Shown here: positions 36,685 through 44,767 of the stretch, one piece after another | How the letters are laid out: each line of letters begins with the position of its first letter | Numbering within the stretch: the stretch's first letter is position 1 | Assembly: GCA_030248135.1 (NCBI GenBank) | Contig: JASANC010004355.1 | Location: forward strand, 62,001 to 126,000 | Reading direction: 5' to 3' | From: Theristus sp. LFF4_11 | Taxonomy: Eukaryota > Nematoda > Chromadorea > Monhysterida > Xyalidae | Length of the DNA stretch: 64,000 nucleotides | Made by a program: the position numbers and the translations under genes | Notes under the pieces: generated by a model | What the model saw: the letters and a program-made list of their open reading frames with translations, nothing else | The model's database searches: none | Told to the model about the DNA's origin: nothing

Positions 36685-37934
36685 TTAGCACTTTATACGT
36701 GGGATTTCGTGGATACGCGTAGTGTACCGTTTCGAAAGGTAATTGCGTCTCATGGCGAAGCCTTGCTTGAACCCTTTGGCGGCGAAACTTATTGTATCTC
36801 TCCCAAATCTTGCGTTCATGGTATCTAAAGCATTCATGAGCGCGGGGTTGTCTGTACATTGCGAAAACAGATCATGTTGGTAGTACGCACTGTCCTTTAA
36901 ATCCACGAGCCCCACTCCTACCTTGTAATACCGAAGCTGAGGCACAAACAAGGAACCTATACTGGAAGAAATGGCCCCTATGATATTGCGCGTGTCAGAA
37001 GTTGGTACCTCGAAGGGCGTATAGAACGTTTTCTTTTGATAGGGTTCGTCATCGTGAGGCGAATTTGCCGCGAACAAGACAATACCACCAGCCACACTGT
37101 TTTGGGCTCGCAATTTACTTGCTGCGATTTCCGCATGGCTAACCAGTGCAGATTTCAATTCTTCGATACTTGATACTCGTTGGCCAAAGCTGCGGGTGGA
37201 ATAGATTTCTTTCTTTGCAGGCCTCACATCATCCCAAGAAAGCCTCACTTCTCCCTGTAGCTCCCGTACTGTGTTTTCCAACGTAATCGAAAAGTACTTA
37301 CGCATTTTGCTAGGGTTCTGTTGCGCTAATTGAAAACCGTTCTTTATCCCCATGGCCCCAAGACGTTTTTCCAATCGACTACCTATACCCCACACATCAG
37401 ACGTTTCCATTTGCGTGAGGACGTGACGCTTATGCTGGTCAGTGCGCACAATTGCTGAGCCATTAAAGCCCGGTAATTTCTTTGAGGCGTGATTCGCCGC
37501 TTTAGCCAATGTGCAATTAACACCGAATCCTACCCCAATGGGAATACGTAATTGGCGCCATAGCGCTTTTCTTATATCAAGCCCTAGCTGTACCCATTGT
37601 TCATCAGACAATGTATTATCAAACCGCATGAACCCCTCATCTCGACGTCTAATTTATACAACCTGAAACATTACAACATGTGATGTCTAAAGTATTTCCC
37701 AACTGTAAGTTCATAGTTACTTGAGCGCACTACAGCATTGTACCTCCTGATATCATCCTTCATCTGGAACATGGGCATAAATTTCTTAAAACCCAATCTT
37801 TTAGCGATTGGGCATAACGCGACACAACAACCGTCATTGTTGGAAAAAACTAATACTGGGCGTTGCCTTATACTGGGGTCCAGAGACTTCTCTGCACAGG
37901 CATAGAAGCTGGTGGCGTCACAAAGAGCTATCAT
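36685..37934 (-). pseudogene. umuC: umuC, broken (DNA polymerase V subunit)
   Basis: The N-terminal part (37934-37671) reads IALCDATSFYACAEK to RSSNYEL, as in UmuC, then diverges to a stop. The rest (from about 37650 down to 36685) resumes in another frame from just before GFMRFDNTLSDEQW and runs to the normal C terminus. The missing stretch of about 25-30 residues includes the SIDE motif carrying catalytic carboxylates, so active polymerase cannot be made. The 314-residue downstream frame still has the helix-hairpin and little-finger regions. It overlaps the umuD stop by 4 nt. Confidence 0.85.
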
Positions 37935-38332
37935 TGGATGTTTAATGGCTTGAATAAGCGCACAGAGCGAATTACCGTGCCTTCAATGGTGAAGTCATCT
38001 GCATCTGATATTTGATAAGGGGGGTAATCTGGCGATGAGGATAAAAGGCGCCTATTTCGCATATCAAGGCGTTTGCATACAAACTCACCACCAACAGCGC
38101 ATACTACAACGGCATTATCCTTAATAGGCTCCGAACGCGAGATTATAAGTAAATCACCATCGAAGATACCATCGCCTACCATTGAATTACCTTGAGCCAA
38201 GCCAATGAATGTCGCAGCTGGTTTATCAATAAGAAGCGAGTCGAGATTAATACTCTGTTCGACATAGCCTGAAGCCGGTGACTCAAAGCCTACGATACCA
38301 GCTTGAATTTTCAACTTAAGAACTTTCAACAT
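37931..38332 (-). CDS. umuD: UmuD-like SOS mutagenesis protein
   Basis: 133 aa from the Met at 38332. Ala-Gly self-cleavage site at about residues 11-12 (QAGIVGFESPASGYVEQ). Catalytic serine in QGNSMVGDGI (about residue 50) and lysine in GEFVCKRL (about 87). The leader before the cleavage site is shorter than in E. coli UmuD. After RecA-stimulated cleavage UmuD' joins UmuC, but umuC here is broken. Expression is under the SOS box at 38339-38358. Confidence 0.88.
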   Translation of the reverse strand: MLKVLKLKIQAGIVGFESPASGYVEQSINLDSLLIDKPAATFIGLAQGNSMVGDGIFDGDLLIISRSEPIKDNAVVVCAVGGEFVCKRLDMRNRRLLSSSPDYPPYQISDADDFTIEGTVIRSVRLFKPLNIQ

Positions 38333-38338
38333 AACCAA

Positions 38339-38358
38339 TACTGTACATAAAAACAGTA
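38339..38358. promoter_or_regulatory. LexA (SOS) box of umuDC
   Basis: TACTGTACATAAAAACAGTA: the CTGT-N8-ACAG LexA consensus with matching TA flanks, 7 nt upstream of the umuD start. Intact, so the operon should still be damage-inducible. Confidence 0.9.
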
Positions 38359-38517
38359 TTATCGCAGTTATTACGATTTTTTTAAAATTAAATAAAATGA
38401 TGACGAACTTGAAGTCAACCACTTCACAAGTATCTTGGAATATCTACGCGTTACGTGAGCGCTATGGAATAAATAGGCAGGTGGATTCGAAGCTATGGCA
38501 ACCCACCTGCGGCTATT

Positions 38518-38598
38518 TTATTTTCTTGGTGGGTTGTTAGAACGACCTTTACCTGAAGGTCTACCTGTTGTACTTGGACCATTCTTAAGAGTAAGCAT
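38518..38598 (-). CDS. Tiny basic Gly/Ser/Pro-rich peptide
   Basis: 26 aa: MLTLKNGPSTTGRPSGKGRS then NNPPRK. GAGGAATTT directly precedes the ATG. The GRPSGKGR core is a common tail of small plasmid-encoded peptides. An 8-bp GCAGGTGG/CCACCTGC hairpin downstream may end the transcript. Confidence 0.5.
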   Translation of the reverse strand: MLTLKNGPSTTGRPSGKGRSNNPPRK

Positions 38599-38638
38599 AA
38601 ATTCCTCGCTGTTTGTTTATCGTTTCATAAATTGAATA

Positions 38639-39784
38639 TCAAAGGACTTCAACGCCCGGTAGGTATCCACCTGCGGCGGCTATATTTGTTTTTAGTTGAA
38701 ATTCAGTTTCCTCCGTTAGTTTGAAATGACTGGCTAGCTTTTTATAGACATCAATTATTTTGTCCTGCGGTACGTTCCTTATGATGACTTGGGCCTCGCG
38801 TAGACCTCTGTCTTCTTGAATATGAATTCGGTACTCCATGTTCTTGTTCATAGTTAAATTGCATATCACGCCCTTGAATGCCAGATTGGATAGCGCTAAC
38901 AATTCATCCGGCACGGTTATATCAGCAATACTCTTATCGTGGCGCAGACCGTTGTTGCCATGCATTAGTTGGCTTTTGAATAAACGTATAGCTTGCGGTT
39001 CAACATACCCTGTATTAGAACTTGTAAAGTGAAGGATTTCTTTTCCTGTAAGGTTCACAGGGCGTGCATTGAGATGATTGGAGTTGTACACCTCTTCTGA
39101 TGGCAGTCCGAAGCTGGACCTATTGTTAAAATAAAAATCGCAAAGTAGGTACAACATTACGTGCTCATCTTTATGAATGAAAACATTGTTCCACCCGTAG
39201 TCCTCTATATTTGGGGCGCTACGCCAATCGATAATTGAGTCAGAGGATGAAGTAAACTCGCTCATTTTTTCAAACCATTCCTTTGTTTCATCCTGTTCAA
39301 GGCGCTGCTTTATCCAATCAAGAACTGCGGGAATATTTTGTTTTGAACAGCCATTGAGCATTGAAGTAATCCTAATACCGGTGCCAAGATCCAAGCTCTC
39401 TTTTTTGGCTAACACACTATCCCCAACCAGATGCGTTAAAATCTTAACGGTACCTTCAGAGCTAAAAGCCTGAACGAGCCCTTGACGATAAAATGAGTTA
39501 TTCCTTTCTGTGAGTTGCGATAAATACTCTTCGACAGACTCGTATATAGTCGCCTCTAGATACTTTCCCGAATCCTGCCTTGGCATACCATAGCGAGCTA
39601 TAAGGAGATTACATTTGGTAGGGCCGAGATTTTGCTTTCCATTCTTGTAATGGTTGATGTTGGTTTCGTTGATGCCTAAATACTCTGCAATATCTTTTTG
39701 CTTCTCATTCATTAACTCAGCCTTAGCTATAGCGTGGTTAATAACCGCCACTGAGTATTCCATTGTGATTTTCTTTATATCCAT
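38639..39784 (-). CDS. HTH-type regulator with large C-terminal domain
   Basis: 381 aa from the Met at 39784, which has GAGGG 8 nt upstream. N-terminal helix-turn-helix (KQKDIAEYLGINETNINHYKNGKQNLGP, residues about 30-57) of the Cro/XRE type. The remaining 300 residues form an uncharacterised alpha/beta domain. It is transcribed away from the Ter-like cluster at 39.9-40.2 kb, so it could bind there. Confidence 0.65.
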   Translation of the reverse strand: MDIKKITMEYSVAVINHAIAKAELMNEKQKDIAEYLGINETNINHYKNGKQNLGPTKCNLLIARYGMPRQDSGKYLEATIYESVEEYLSQLTERNNSFYRQGLVQAFSSEGTVKILTHLVGDSVLAKKESLDLGTGIRITSMLNGCSKQNIPAVLDWIKQRLEQDETKEWFEKMSEFTSSSDSIIDWRSAPNIEDYGWNNVFIHKDEHVMLYLLCDFYFNNRSSFGLPSEEVYNSNHLNARPVNLTGKEILHFTSSNTGYVEPQAIRLFKSQLMHGNNGLRHDKSIADITVPDELLALSNLAFKGVICNLTMNKNMEYRIHIQEDRGLREAQVIIRNVPQDKIIDVYKKLASHFKLTEETEFQLKTNIAAAGGYLPGVEVL

Positions 39785-39936
39785 TGATGCGTCCCTCATT
39801 AAGTTGATTGACTAAGAGACTAGCAAATAGCGCAGTAATTGGAATTAGTAAAAAACTAAATAGGCACTAAAGAACTTTAGTAACCGCTTAAAACATACTA
39901 TCGATGAGATACCTGCACTGGCAAAGAATACAAAAA

Positions 39937-40224
39937 CGTGTTGTATCACAAATATAAAGGCCTTGAGTCATAACGTGTTGCATCACGGCGTTAATTCATG
40001 ATGCATCACAAAAAACATAAAACGTGTTGTAACACCCCTACCCTGAGCTATAATTTTATAACTTGTTTAAATCACACTTTTAACAAGTTATAGTAGATTA
40101 TGAAGAGTAGGGTGCTCATTCGATTAGCAGTACTGTATTAAATCTCAAATACAACGATTATTTATTTGAAATATAACGTCACATGAGTGGCTAAAATTGA
40201 AATCATAAAAACGTGTTGTATCAC
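39937..40224 (+). repeat. Cluster of Ter-like sites
   Basis: Same-orientation copies of CGTGTTGTA(A/T)CAC at 39937-39949, 40023-40035 (with exact GTTGTAAC) and 40212-40224, and a variant with GCATCAC at 39974-39986. A palindromic partial copy TGATGCATCA lies at 39999-40008. The element matches the site in the tus promoter (1511-1524). The 500-nt region 39785-40299 has no gene. It could be a replication-fork barrier, an iteron set or an operator region for the flanking divergent genes. Confidence 0.6.
40057..40092. repeat. 11-bp inverted repeat in the Ter-like region
   Basis: TATAACTTGTT (40057-40067) and AACAAGTTATA (40082-40092) are perfect complements around a 14-nt A/T-rich spacer. Possibly an operator or recombinase core for the nearby genes. 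Confidence 0.5.
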
Positions 40225-40299
40225 TATGCATTTCACTGTTGCCCTATGAATTTTAATTGTATATTGAACGGCAGCATTGAGAATAAGGACAACCTTTAG

Positions 40300-40587
40300 A
40301 TGAATAAAAGACAACTGAAGAATGAGATGTTTGTCGAGCTTTGTGAGCGCACTATGGCTTCATGGCTTCCAATCCGTAAAAGTATAACAACACTACCTTT
40401 TAAATATAAATCTAAGTTTTGGCATCAATTGTGGGTACCATTACTTGTATCATTTCTAGCTGTCGTAGCTTGGGATTGGATTGGGATTTTTATCGCGATT
40501 GCATTAAATTTCTGGTGGTTCGGTCAGTGGAACCAGTATTTAAAAAGATGTGAAGCGCAAAGCAGCGTCCATGAAAGACATAAGTAA
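40300..40587 (+). CDS. Small membrane protein upstream of the recombinase
   Basis: 95 aa with two close hydrophobic segments (LWVPLLVSFLAVVAWDWIG and FIAIALNFWWFG). Its last codons fall in the first TGTC...GACA element (40566-40580). Weak ribosome site (AAGGAC). Unknown family. Confidence 0.6.
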   Translation: MNKRQLKNEMFVELCERTMASWLPIRKSITTLPFKYKSKFWHQLWVPLLVSFLAVVAWDWIGIFIAIALNFWWFGQWNQYLKRCEAQSSVHERHK

Positions 40588-40721
40588 ATAATGTGCGAAT
40601 TCAAAGCGGCGTCCACGAAAGACAAAATTTCAATTGAATAATGAACATGCACCTATGTCCACGAAAGACACATTAAAAATCATCGAACCTGAGACATCAT
40701 TGCTTTTGTCTTCGGGAGACA
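40566..40721 (+). repeat. Four 15-nt TGTC...GACA repeats around the recombinase start
   Basis: Copies at 40566-40580, 40610-40624, 40656-40670 and 40707-40721, spaced 44, 46 and 51 nt. The middle two share GTCCACGAAAGACA exactly. The third encodes MSTKD at the recombinase start and the fourth LSSGD shortly after. Position suggests recombinase arm-type sites or an autoregulatory operator. Confidence 0.65.
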
Positions 40722-41629
40722 AAGTTAAAATCTCTCCCTCATCGCTTCACCTGATGTCCTTACGCTCTAAGCGTTCAAGAAAAACGGTCGCTTCGCAACT
40801 AAATCAGATTGTGAGGATATTTGGGCACGATAAACACGAAACATTCGATTGGTTAGCAATGAAGCCAGTTGATATTGATGTCGTTATTGAAACGCTTTTA
40901 GAAATTCGTAAGATGAAGCCAAGAACTGTAAACTCATACCTTGCGGCTATTAGAGGTGTTTTTCGAGCTGCTTATATGAATGGCATGGTGAACAATGAAA
41001 CTTACCATCGAATTCAGCAGATACGTAATGTCAAAGCTGAGACTATTGCCAAAGGCCGCAAGCCGATTAAAAAAGAAGCTGTAAAAATACTGGTTGAGCA
41101 CTGTCTATCATTGGGTGATGCAATTGGTTTTAGGGATGCAACGATAATTTCATTACTTGCAGGTTGTGGCTTACGCAGAGACGAACTTGTTAATATTAAG
41201 CTAAAAGATTACGACTCCTCCCTAAGAAAGTTTGTTGTCACGGGGAAAGGCAATAAAGAGCGAGTTGTAGATATCCCGCCTAATACATGCCAGCGTTTAA
41301 ATGAATGGATTGAAAGGTATCGAGGCACCCTGCCCGGTTACATATTCTGTGGCATAAATAAGTGGGGGCAAATGAATATAAGCGATAAAACCCCACTGAG
41401 CGGAAACGCTATCTACGATTTGTTAAAGAAAAGAACTAAAGAATTATCTCAGGATCACGTAAGGCCGCATGGTTTACGACGCTTTTGCGGTACTAACATG
41501 CTTAAAAACGGCGTGGATTTAATCGTAGTACGTGATGTGCTCGGACACAACAGTATCAGCACAACCCAAATTTACATCGAAAATGACGAAGCTGAATTAC
41601 AAAAGGCAGTTGAATTAAACGATATATGA
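40655..41629 (+). CDS. Tyrosine recombinase
   Basis: About 324 aa. Core-binding domain from about residue 25 (SLHLMSLRSKRSRKTVASQL), catalytic domain from about 140. Catalytic residues are visible: R in GCGLRRDELV, K in TGKGNKERVV, H-x-x-R in HGLRRFCGT, H in LGHNSISTT and Y in QIYIEND. The start is unclear: no good site exists before ATG 40655 or an earlier TTG at 40634. It lies directly beside a truncated HU gene, as expected for an integrase at one end of an element. Confidence 0.85.
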   Translation: MSTKDTLKIIEPETSLLLSSGDKVKISPSSLHLMSLRSKRSRKTVASQLNQIVRIFGHDKHETFDWLAMKPVDIDVVIETLLEIRKMKPRTVNSYLAAIRGVFRAAYMNGMVNNETYHRIQQIRNVKAETIAKGRKPIKKEAVKILVEHCLSLGDAIGFRDATIISLLAGCGLRRDELVNIKLKDYDSSLRKFVVTGKGNKERVVDIPPNTCQRLNEWIERYRGTLPGYIFCGINKWGQMNISDKTPLSGNAIYDLLKKRTKELSQDHVRPHGLRRFCGTNMLKNGVDLIVVRDVLGHNSISTTQIYIENDEAELQKAVELNDI

Positions 41630-41840
41630 AACCAAAGCACTGGCAGGTTTCACAGAAACTGTAACTGAAGCACTCAAAAGCAACGACTCAATTGCATTAG
41701 TTGGGTTTGGTACTTTTTCTGTTTCTGATCGCCCAGAACGTCAAGGCCGAAATCCAGCGACAGGCGAAGCAATGACCATTGCAGCTAAGCGAGTAGCCAA
41801 ATTCAAAGTGGGTAAAGGTTTAGACGCAATAAATAATTAA
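41630..41840 (+). pseudogene. HU-type DNA-binding protein, 3' fragment
   Basis: Reads ETKALAGFTETVTEALKSND, then IALVGFGTFSVSDRPERQGRN and PATGEAMTIAAKRVAKFKVG to a normal HU C terminus. The first 15-20 codons, with the start, are missing. The fragment begins within a few bases of the recombinase stop, so the join looks like an integration boundary within a hup gene. An intact copy is not in the window. Confidence 0.8.
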
Positions 41841-41850
41841 GTGACCTACG

Positions 41851-41880
41851 AAAAAGCAGTCTATAAAGGCTGCTTTTTAA
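41851..41880 (+). terminator. Terminator after the HU fragment
   Basis: AAAAAGCAG and CTGCTTTTT arms with a 10-nt loop, 11 nt after the HU stop. It probably came with the hup gene and separates the recombinase from the opposite-strand array. Confidence 0.75.
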
Positions 41881-41904
41881 AATGATGGAAGTGCTGGATA
41901 ATTG

Positions 41905-42120
41905 TTAGCCATCAGAACTTACAGATTCACTATCTGAATCTTTTAATGCCTTACTGTATTTATCCAAGACTAAATGTGAGTCGATAACTGCACCTGAAGT
42001 CACCGCACCGGTATTAAATACCCAAGAGGTATAAAGAAAAAGCATTAAAATGGATATGCTGAACACGCCGAAAAAATAGTTAAACCATGTAGGCATCTTA
42101 GAAAAATTATTTTTATGCAT
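41905..42120 (-). CDS. Small membrane protein at the array end
   Basis: 71 aa with one strong membrane segment (FNYFFGVFSISILMLFLYTSWVF) and an acidic Ser/Asp tail (KALKDSDSESVSSDG). The start at 42120 has GGAG 7 nt before it. It lacks the Glu-Glu junction at its end. Unknown. Confidence 0.6.
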   Translation of the reverse strand: MHKNNFSKMPTWFNYFFGVFSISILMLFLYTSWVFNTGAVTSGAVIDSHLVLDKYSKALKDSDSESVSSDG

Positions 42121-42247
42121 AGTAAACTCCATTTACTAGTCTTCTATAGAGAAATTTAGACTTATCCTAAGTCTAGCCTACATAATCACATGAAGGGCCC
42201 AATAAGAGTAGAAAATAAGCTTCTAATCTAATGCAACCAATGCTTCT

Positions 42248-42706
42248 TCATTCCTCTGTTCGAATTTCTAGTTGAGTACGATACTCTCTAGCTTTCTCTG
42301 GGTGCAAGCTCTCCCAATCTGACAACTGTTTCTTCATAAGATAAAGGTCAAGATGTTTACACATACTATTCACTATCAAACCAAAAGGAATAGAGAGCAA
42401 AATTCCGAGGGTCGAACTTTCATCATACGAAAGCCCCTGAGTTAAGTAGATGAAAAAGTATATTGACAAAACACAGACTATTGACAGTACAAACCTAGTT
42501 AATTTAAACACTGCTAAACCACTTCCACCTCTATCGTGAAGTCTCCTATCAATATCCTTCCTTATTTCTCCATACCTTCCCATTTCGTCATAGAGGGGAT
42601 TAGGCTTGAATGATTTATATTCAAACCAGTTTGTGTACATCTTAAGAAGTAGACCAATAAGCAGAGTTAAGACAGCAACTCCTATACCAATCAAAACGTT
42701 TAACAT
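42248..42706 (-). CDS. Membrane protein of the array, ends Arg-Thr-Glu-Glu
   Basis: 152 aa: N-terminal membrane helix (VLIGIGVAVLTLLIGLLL), a charged loop, then two more membrane segments (about 70-90 and 98-112). No family recognised. It is the last gene of the array carrying the standard junction, yet no gene start follows closely. Confidence 0.6.
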   Translation of the reverse strand: MLNVLIGIGVAVLTLLIGLLLKMYTNWFEYKSFKPNPLYDEMGRYGEIRKDIDRRLHDRGGSGLAVFKLTRFVLSIVCVLSIYFFIYLTQGLSYDESSTLGILLSIPFGLIVNSMCKHLDLYLMKKQLSDWESLHPEKAREYRTQLEIRTEE

Positions 42707-42724
42707 TCTTTATCCTGTTGTTAA

Positions 42725-43099
42725 TTATTTAGAAGCTTGAAGTGCTTTAGTCGAGTAATATTCATTCAATTTTTCCGGCGTAGCCAATTCAATTGTTGGC
42801 AAACCTTGGCTCTCAACGCTTTTTAAAAAATATTCGATTATTCTTGATGTATGAATGCATAGCGTAAAGAATTCCTTATCGTTTTCCACTTCGTCTGCCT
42901 CAATAGCGTATGGCAAAGGGTTATCATTAAAGCCGCATGTTGTTTGTGCGTAATTAACCGATGCTCTCAATACTTCTGGCAGATATTCAGGGTTCTTAAC
43001 AGACTGTTTCAATTCATCAATGAAAACTGCCTTATCTACAAATTTTTCAGGTTCTCTAAAAACCTTAAACGCTTGCTTTAGTCGCTTAAAAAAGTTCAT
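42725..43099 (-). CDS. Small soluble protein of the array
   Basis: 124 aa, helical, no membrane segment, with a basic start (MNFFKRLKQAFKVF). Its ATG follows the junction of the gene before it (AAAGAGGA). The Shine-Dalgarno-like AACAGGATAAAG after its stop serves the next gene. Unknown family. Confidence 0.55.
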   Translation of the reverse strand: MNFFKRLKQAFKVFREPEKFVDKAVFIDELKQSVKNPEYLPEVLRASVNYAQTTCGFNDNPLPYAIEADEVENDKEFFTLCIHTSRIIEYFLKSVESQGLPTIELATPEKLNEYYSTKALQASK

Positions 43100-43105
43100 T
43101 CCTCT

Positions 43106-43348
43106 TTAATCCTCTGCCGTTTGCTCTTGATTAGATTCGCTTCTTTCATTCTCAGATACCTGTTTAATAAGTGTTCCAAGGAAGAATACAACTAACGCTC
43201 CTAATAGATACATTGGTATTGCACCTATTAATATAGACTGAGCAGATTCGCCTCTACCAAAAGCTGAAACCATATCAACAATACCTTTAATAAAACACGC
43301 GGATACCAATCCCATCAAAATCCAAAGTGAAACTGAAACTTTCAACAA
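43106..43348 (-). CDS. Small two-pass membrane protein, ends Ala-Glu-Asp
   Basis: 80 aa with two membrane segments (about 5-25 and 42-62). The TTG start at 43348 lies 4 nt after GGGGAG. Its stop region GCAGAGGATTAAAGAGGA forms the ribosome site of the next gene. Confidence 0.5.
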   Translation of the reverse strand: MLKVSVSLWILMGLVSACFIKGIVDMVSAFGRGESAQSILIGAIPMYLLGALVVFFLGTLIKQVSENERSESNQEQTAED

Positions 43349-43349
43349 A

Positions 43350-43559
43350 CTACTCCCCTGTTGTTTTATCAGCTATAAAGAACCGATAACCGCCGTAAAC
43401 TACCCATGTAAGAACAAAAACCAAAGGGACATAAGCAGCTAAAACATCACCTAATTTTCTATTTTCACTATCGAGAGTGAGTGGGATAAAACTCTTTTCG
43501 TAATAAAAAATTGCTAACCCTACTAATAAGAACAAAACTACGTATTTTATAGGCTTCAT
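43350..43559 (-). CDS. Small two-pass membrane protein, ends Thr-Thr-Gly-Glu
   Basis: 69 aa with two membrane segments (VVLFLLVGLAIFYY and YVPLVFVLTWVVYGGY). Starts 3 nt after the previous stop behind ACAGAGGAATGA. Similar in layout to the 70-aa protein at 45149-45361 (YVPLLLVVMG), probably an array paralogue. Confidence 0.55.
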   Translation of the reverse strand: MKPIKYVVLFLLVGLAIFYYEKSFIPLTLDSENRKLGDVLAAYVPLVFVLTWVVYGGYRFFIADKTTGE

Positions 43560-43562
43560 CGT

Positions 43563-43760
43563 TCATTCCTCTGTAGTTGAGTCGCCAAATGTTGGTTTCG
43601 GAAAAACTCTAAAAGAGCAAATTACCGCGACGACCAATAAGGCCAGTCTGAGATAATCCAATGTCGGTTTTTCGTAGGTATGGGACTGATGATAAAGCAT
43701 GTATCCTATGCAAAGGAAAACACCTAATCCCGAAACTGTGTCTGCTATCTTTGAAAGCAT
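43563..43760 (-). CDS. Small two-pass membrane protein, ends Thr-Glu-Glu
   Basis: 65 aa with two membrane segments separated by a short polar loop (YHQSHTYEKPTLDY). The ATG follows ACAGAGGATTAAAAGTA. Unknown family. Confidence 0.55.
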   Translation of the reverse strand: MLSKIADTVSGLGVFLCIGYMLYHQSHTYEKPTLDYLRLALLVVAVICSFRVFPKPTFGDSTTEE

Positions 43761-43765
43761 TACTT

Positions 43766-43966
43766 TTAATCCTCTGTAACTGAGTTATCGTTAAGTACGT
43801 TTAGAAGATATCCGCTCGCAATTAGTGTCGAAGCTAAAGCAAGTACGCCAGAACCGAATTGAATCAAGAACGGGTTCGAACTATCACTCATTACGGGAAG
43901 GCATGCACTCGCGACTGTCAGCCCAACTGCGCTTTTGATGTAATTATTCCGTTTTTTTGTAAGCAT
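43766..43966 (-). CDS. Small two-pass membrane protein, ends Thr-Glu-Asp
   Basis: 66 aa, basic N terminus (MLTKKRNNYIKS) then two membrane segments with a conserved-looking SDSSNPFLIQFGSG loop. The ATG follows AAGGGAATAAAGCCC, a variant junction. Confidence 0.55.
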   Translation of the reverse strand: MLTKKRNNYIKSAVGLTVASACLPVMSDSSNPFLIQFGSGVLALASTLIASGYLLNVLNDNSVTED

Positions 43967-43985
43967 GGGCTTTATTCCCTTGTTG

Positions 43986-44276
43986 TTAATTAAGCGGTTT
44001 TGAAGGTCTTTGCGCTATAGAAAAGGCTAACGACATTAAAAACACACCACCGACAACAAATTCAAAATTACTTTGCAAAATACTTGGGTCTTTGGGAACG
44101 CCATTCATAAAAGCACTTGCCCAGCCTCCGAACCAAAAAGGAGCAGAAACAAAGCAAAGGACTTCTGATTTGTTTGCAAATAAATCAGTGCCTTGTTTGA
44201 TTGCAAAAACTTTTCCGACAGTAAAGACGACTAGAGCTATGATGGCAAATGTTGCGGTTATTTCAGTTTGACTCAT
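43986..44276 (-). CDS. Small three-pass membrane protein
   Basis: 96 aa with three hydrophobic segments (about 8-24, 38-58 and 70-86). The stop is followed by TTAACAACAAGGGA, an altered junction. The ATG lies 7-10 nt after AAGGGAAG. Confidence 0.55.
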   Translation of the reverse strand: MSQTEITATFAIIALVVFTVGKVFAIKQGTDLFANKSEVLCFVSAPFWFGGWASAFMNGVPKDPSILQSNFEFVVGGVFLMSLAFSIAQRPSKPLN

Positions 44277-44284
44277 GATATGAC

Positions 44285-44524
44285 TTACTTCCCTTGTTCA
44301 TTTGCTATCGCTTCACGATTTTGCTGTTGCATCGTTTGCATAAAAATCCGGCTACCAATGAAATTTAGAATAAGAACCGGTACGACAAGTAAAACGCCGC
44401 TCAAAACACTATGGGTAAACTCGCCATCGTTGGTGTTAAACCCAGTGTAAAGTAATGCCCACATCATTAATGAGGTGAAGGCAAATAGTGTTACTTTGAT
44501 GATACTTTTTGGCTTTTGCGCCAT
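44285..44524 (-). CDS. Small two-pass membrane protein
   Basis: 79 aa with basic ends and two membrane segments (about 9-26 and 38-60). The ATG follows ACAAAGGAATAAACACT. Ends NEQGK at an altered junction. Confidence 0.55.
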   Translation of the reverse strand: MAQKPKSIIKVTLFAFTSLMMWALLYTGFNTNDGEFTHSVLSGVLLVVPVLILNFIGSRIFMQTMQQQNREAIANEQGK

Positions 44525-44529
44525 AGTGT

Positions 44530-44619
44530 TTATTCCTTTGTAGCTCTATTAATCTCATTAAAGCTTGTGCCATCAACAACAAGGCCACATTCATTCATAT
44601 CTTTAGTTTTTTCAAACAT
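44530..44619 (-). CDS. 29-aa peptide of the array, ends Ala-Thr-Lys-Glu
   Basis: MFEKTKDMNECGLVVDGTSF then NEINRATKE. It fills the space between neighbours and ends at the standard junction (GCTACAAAGGAATAA). Its own ATG follows GTGGATAAAGC. Its existence is supported mainly by the junctions on both sides. Confidence 0.45.
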   Translation of the reverse strand: MFEKTKDMNECGLVVDGTSFNEINRATKE

Positions 44620-44687
44620 GCTTTATCCACAATAACGTCCAAAACATCTGTTAATTCCAGACTACCACTTTATTCAATTACGCAACC

Positions 44688-44765
44688 TTACTGCGCAACA
44701 GTTCGTTTTCCAGAAAACCCACACCTACAGTTTACATTTTCCAGACATGTTTCTAGAGGGTACAT
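44688..44765 (-). CDS. 25-aa Cys-rich peptide of the array
   Basis: Starts 2 nt after the stop of the upstream gene, directly behind GAAGGAATAAAC. Contains CLENVNCRCGFSG, three cysteines in a zinc-ribbon-like spacing. Possibly the truncated start of a longer gene, since 44620-44687 shows no continuation. Confidence 0.4.
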   Translation of the reverse strand: MYPLETCLENVNCRCGFSGKRTVAQ

Positions 44766-44767
44766 GT

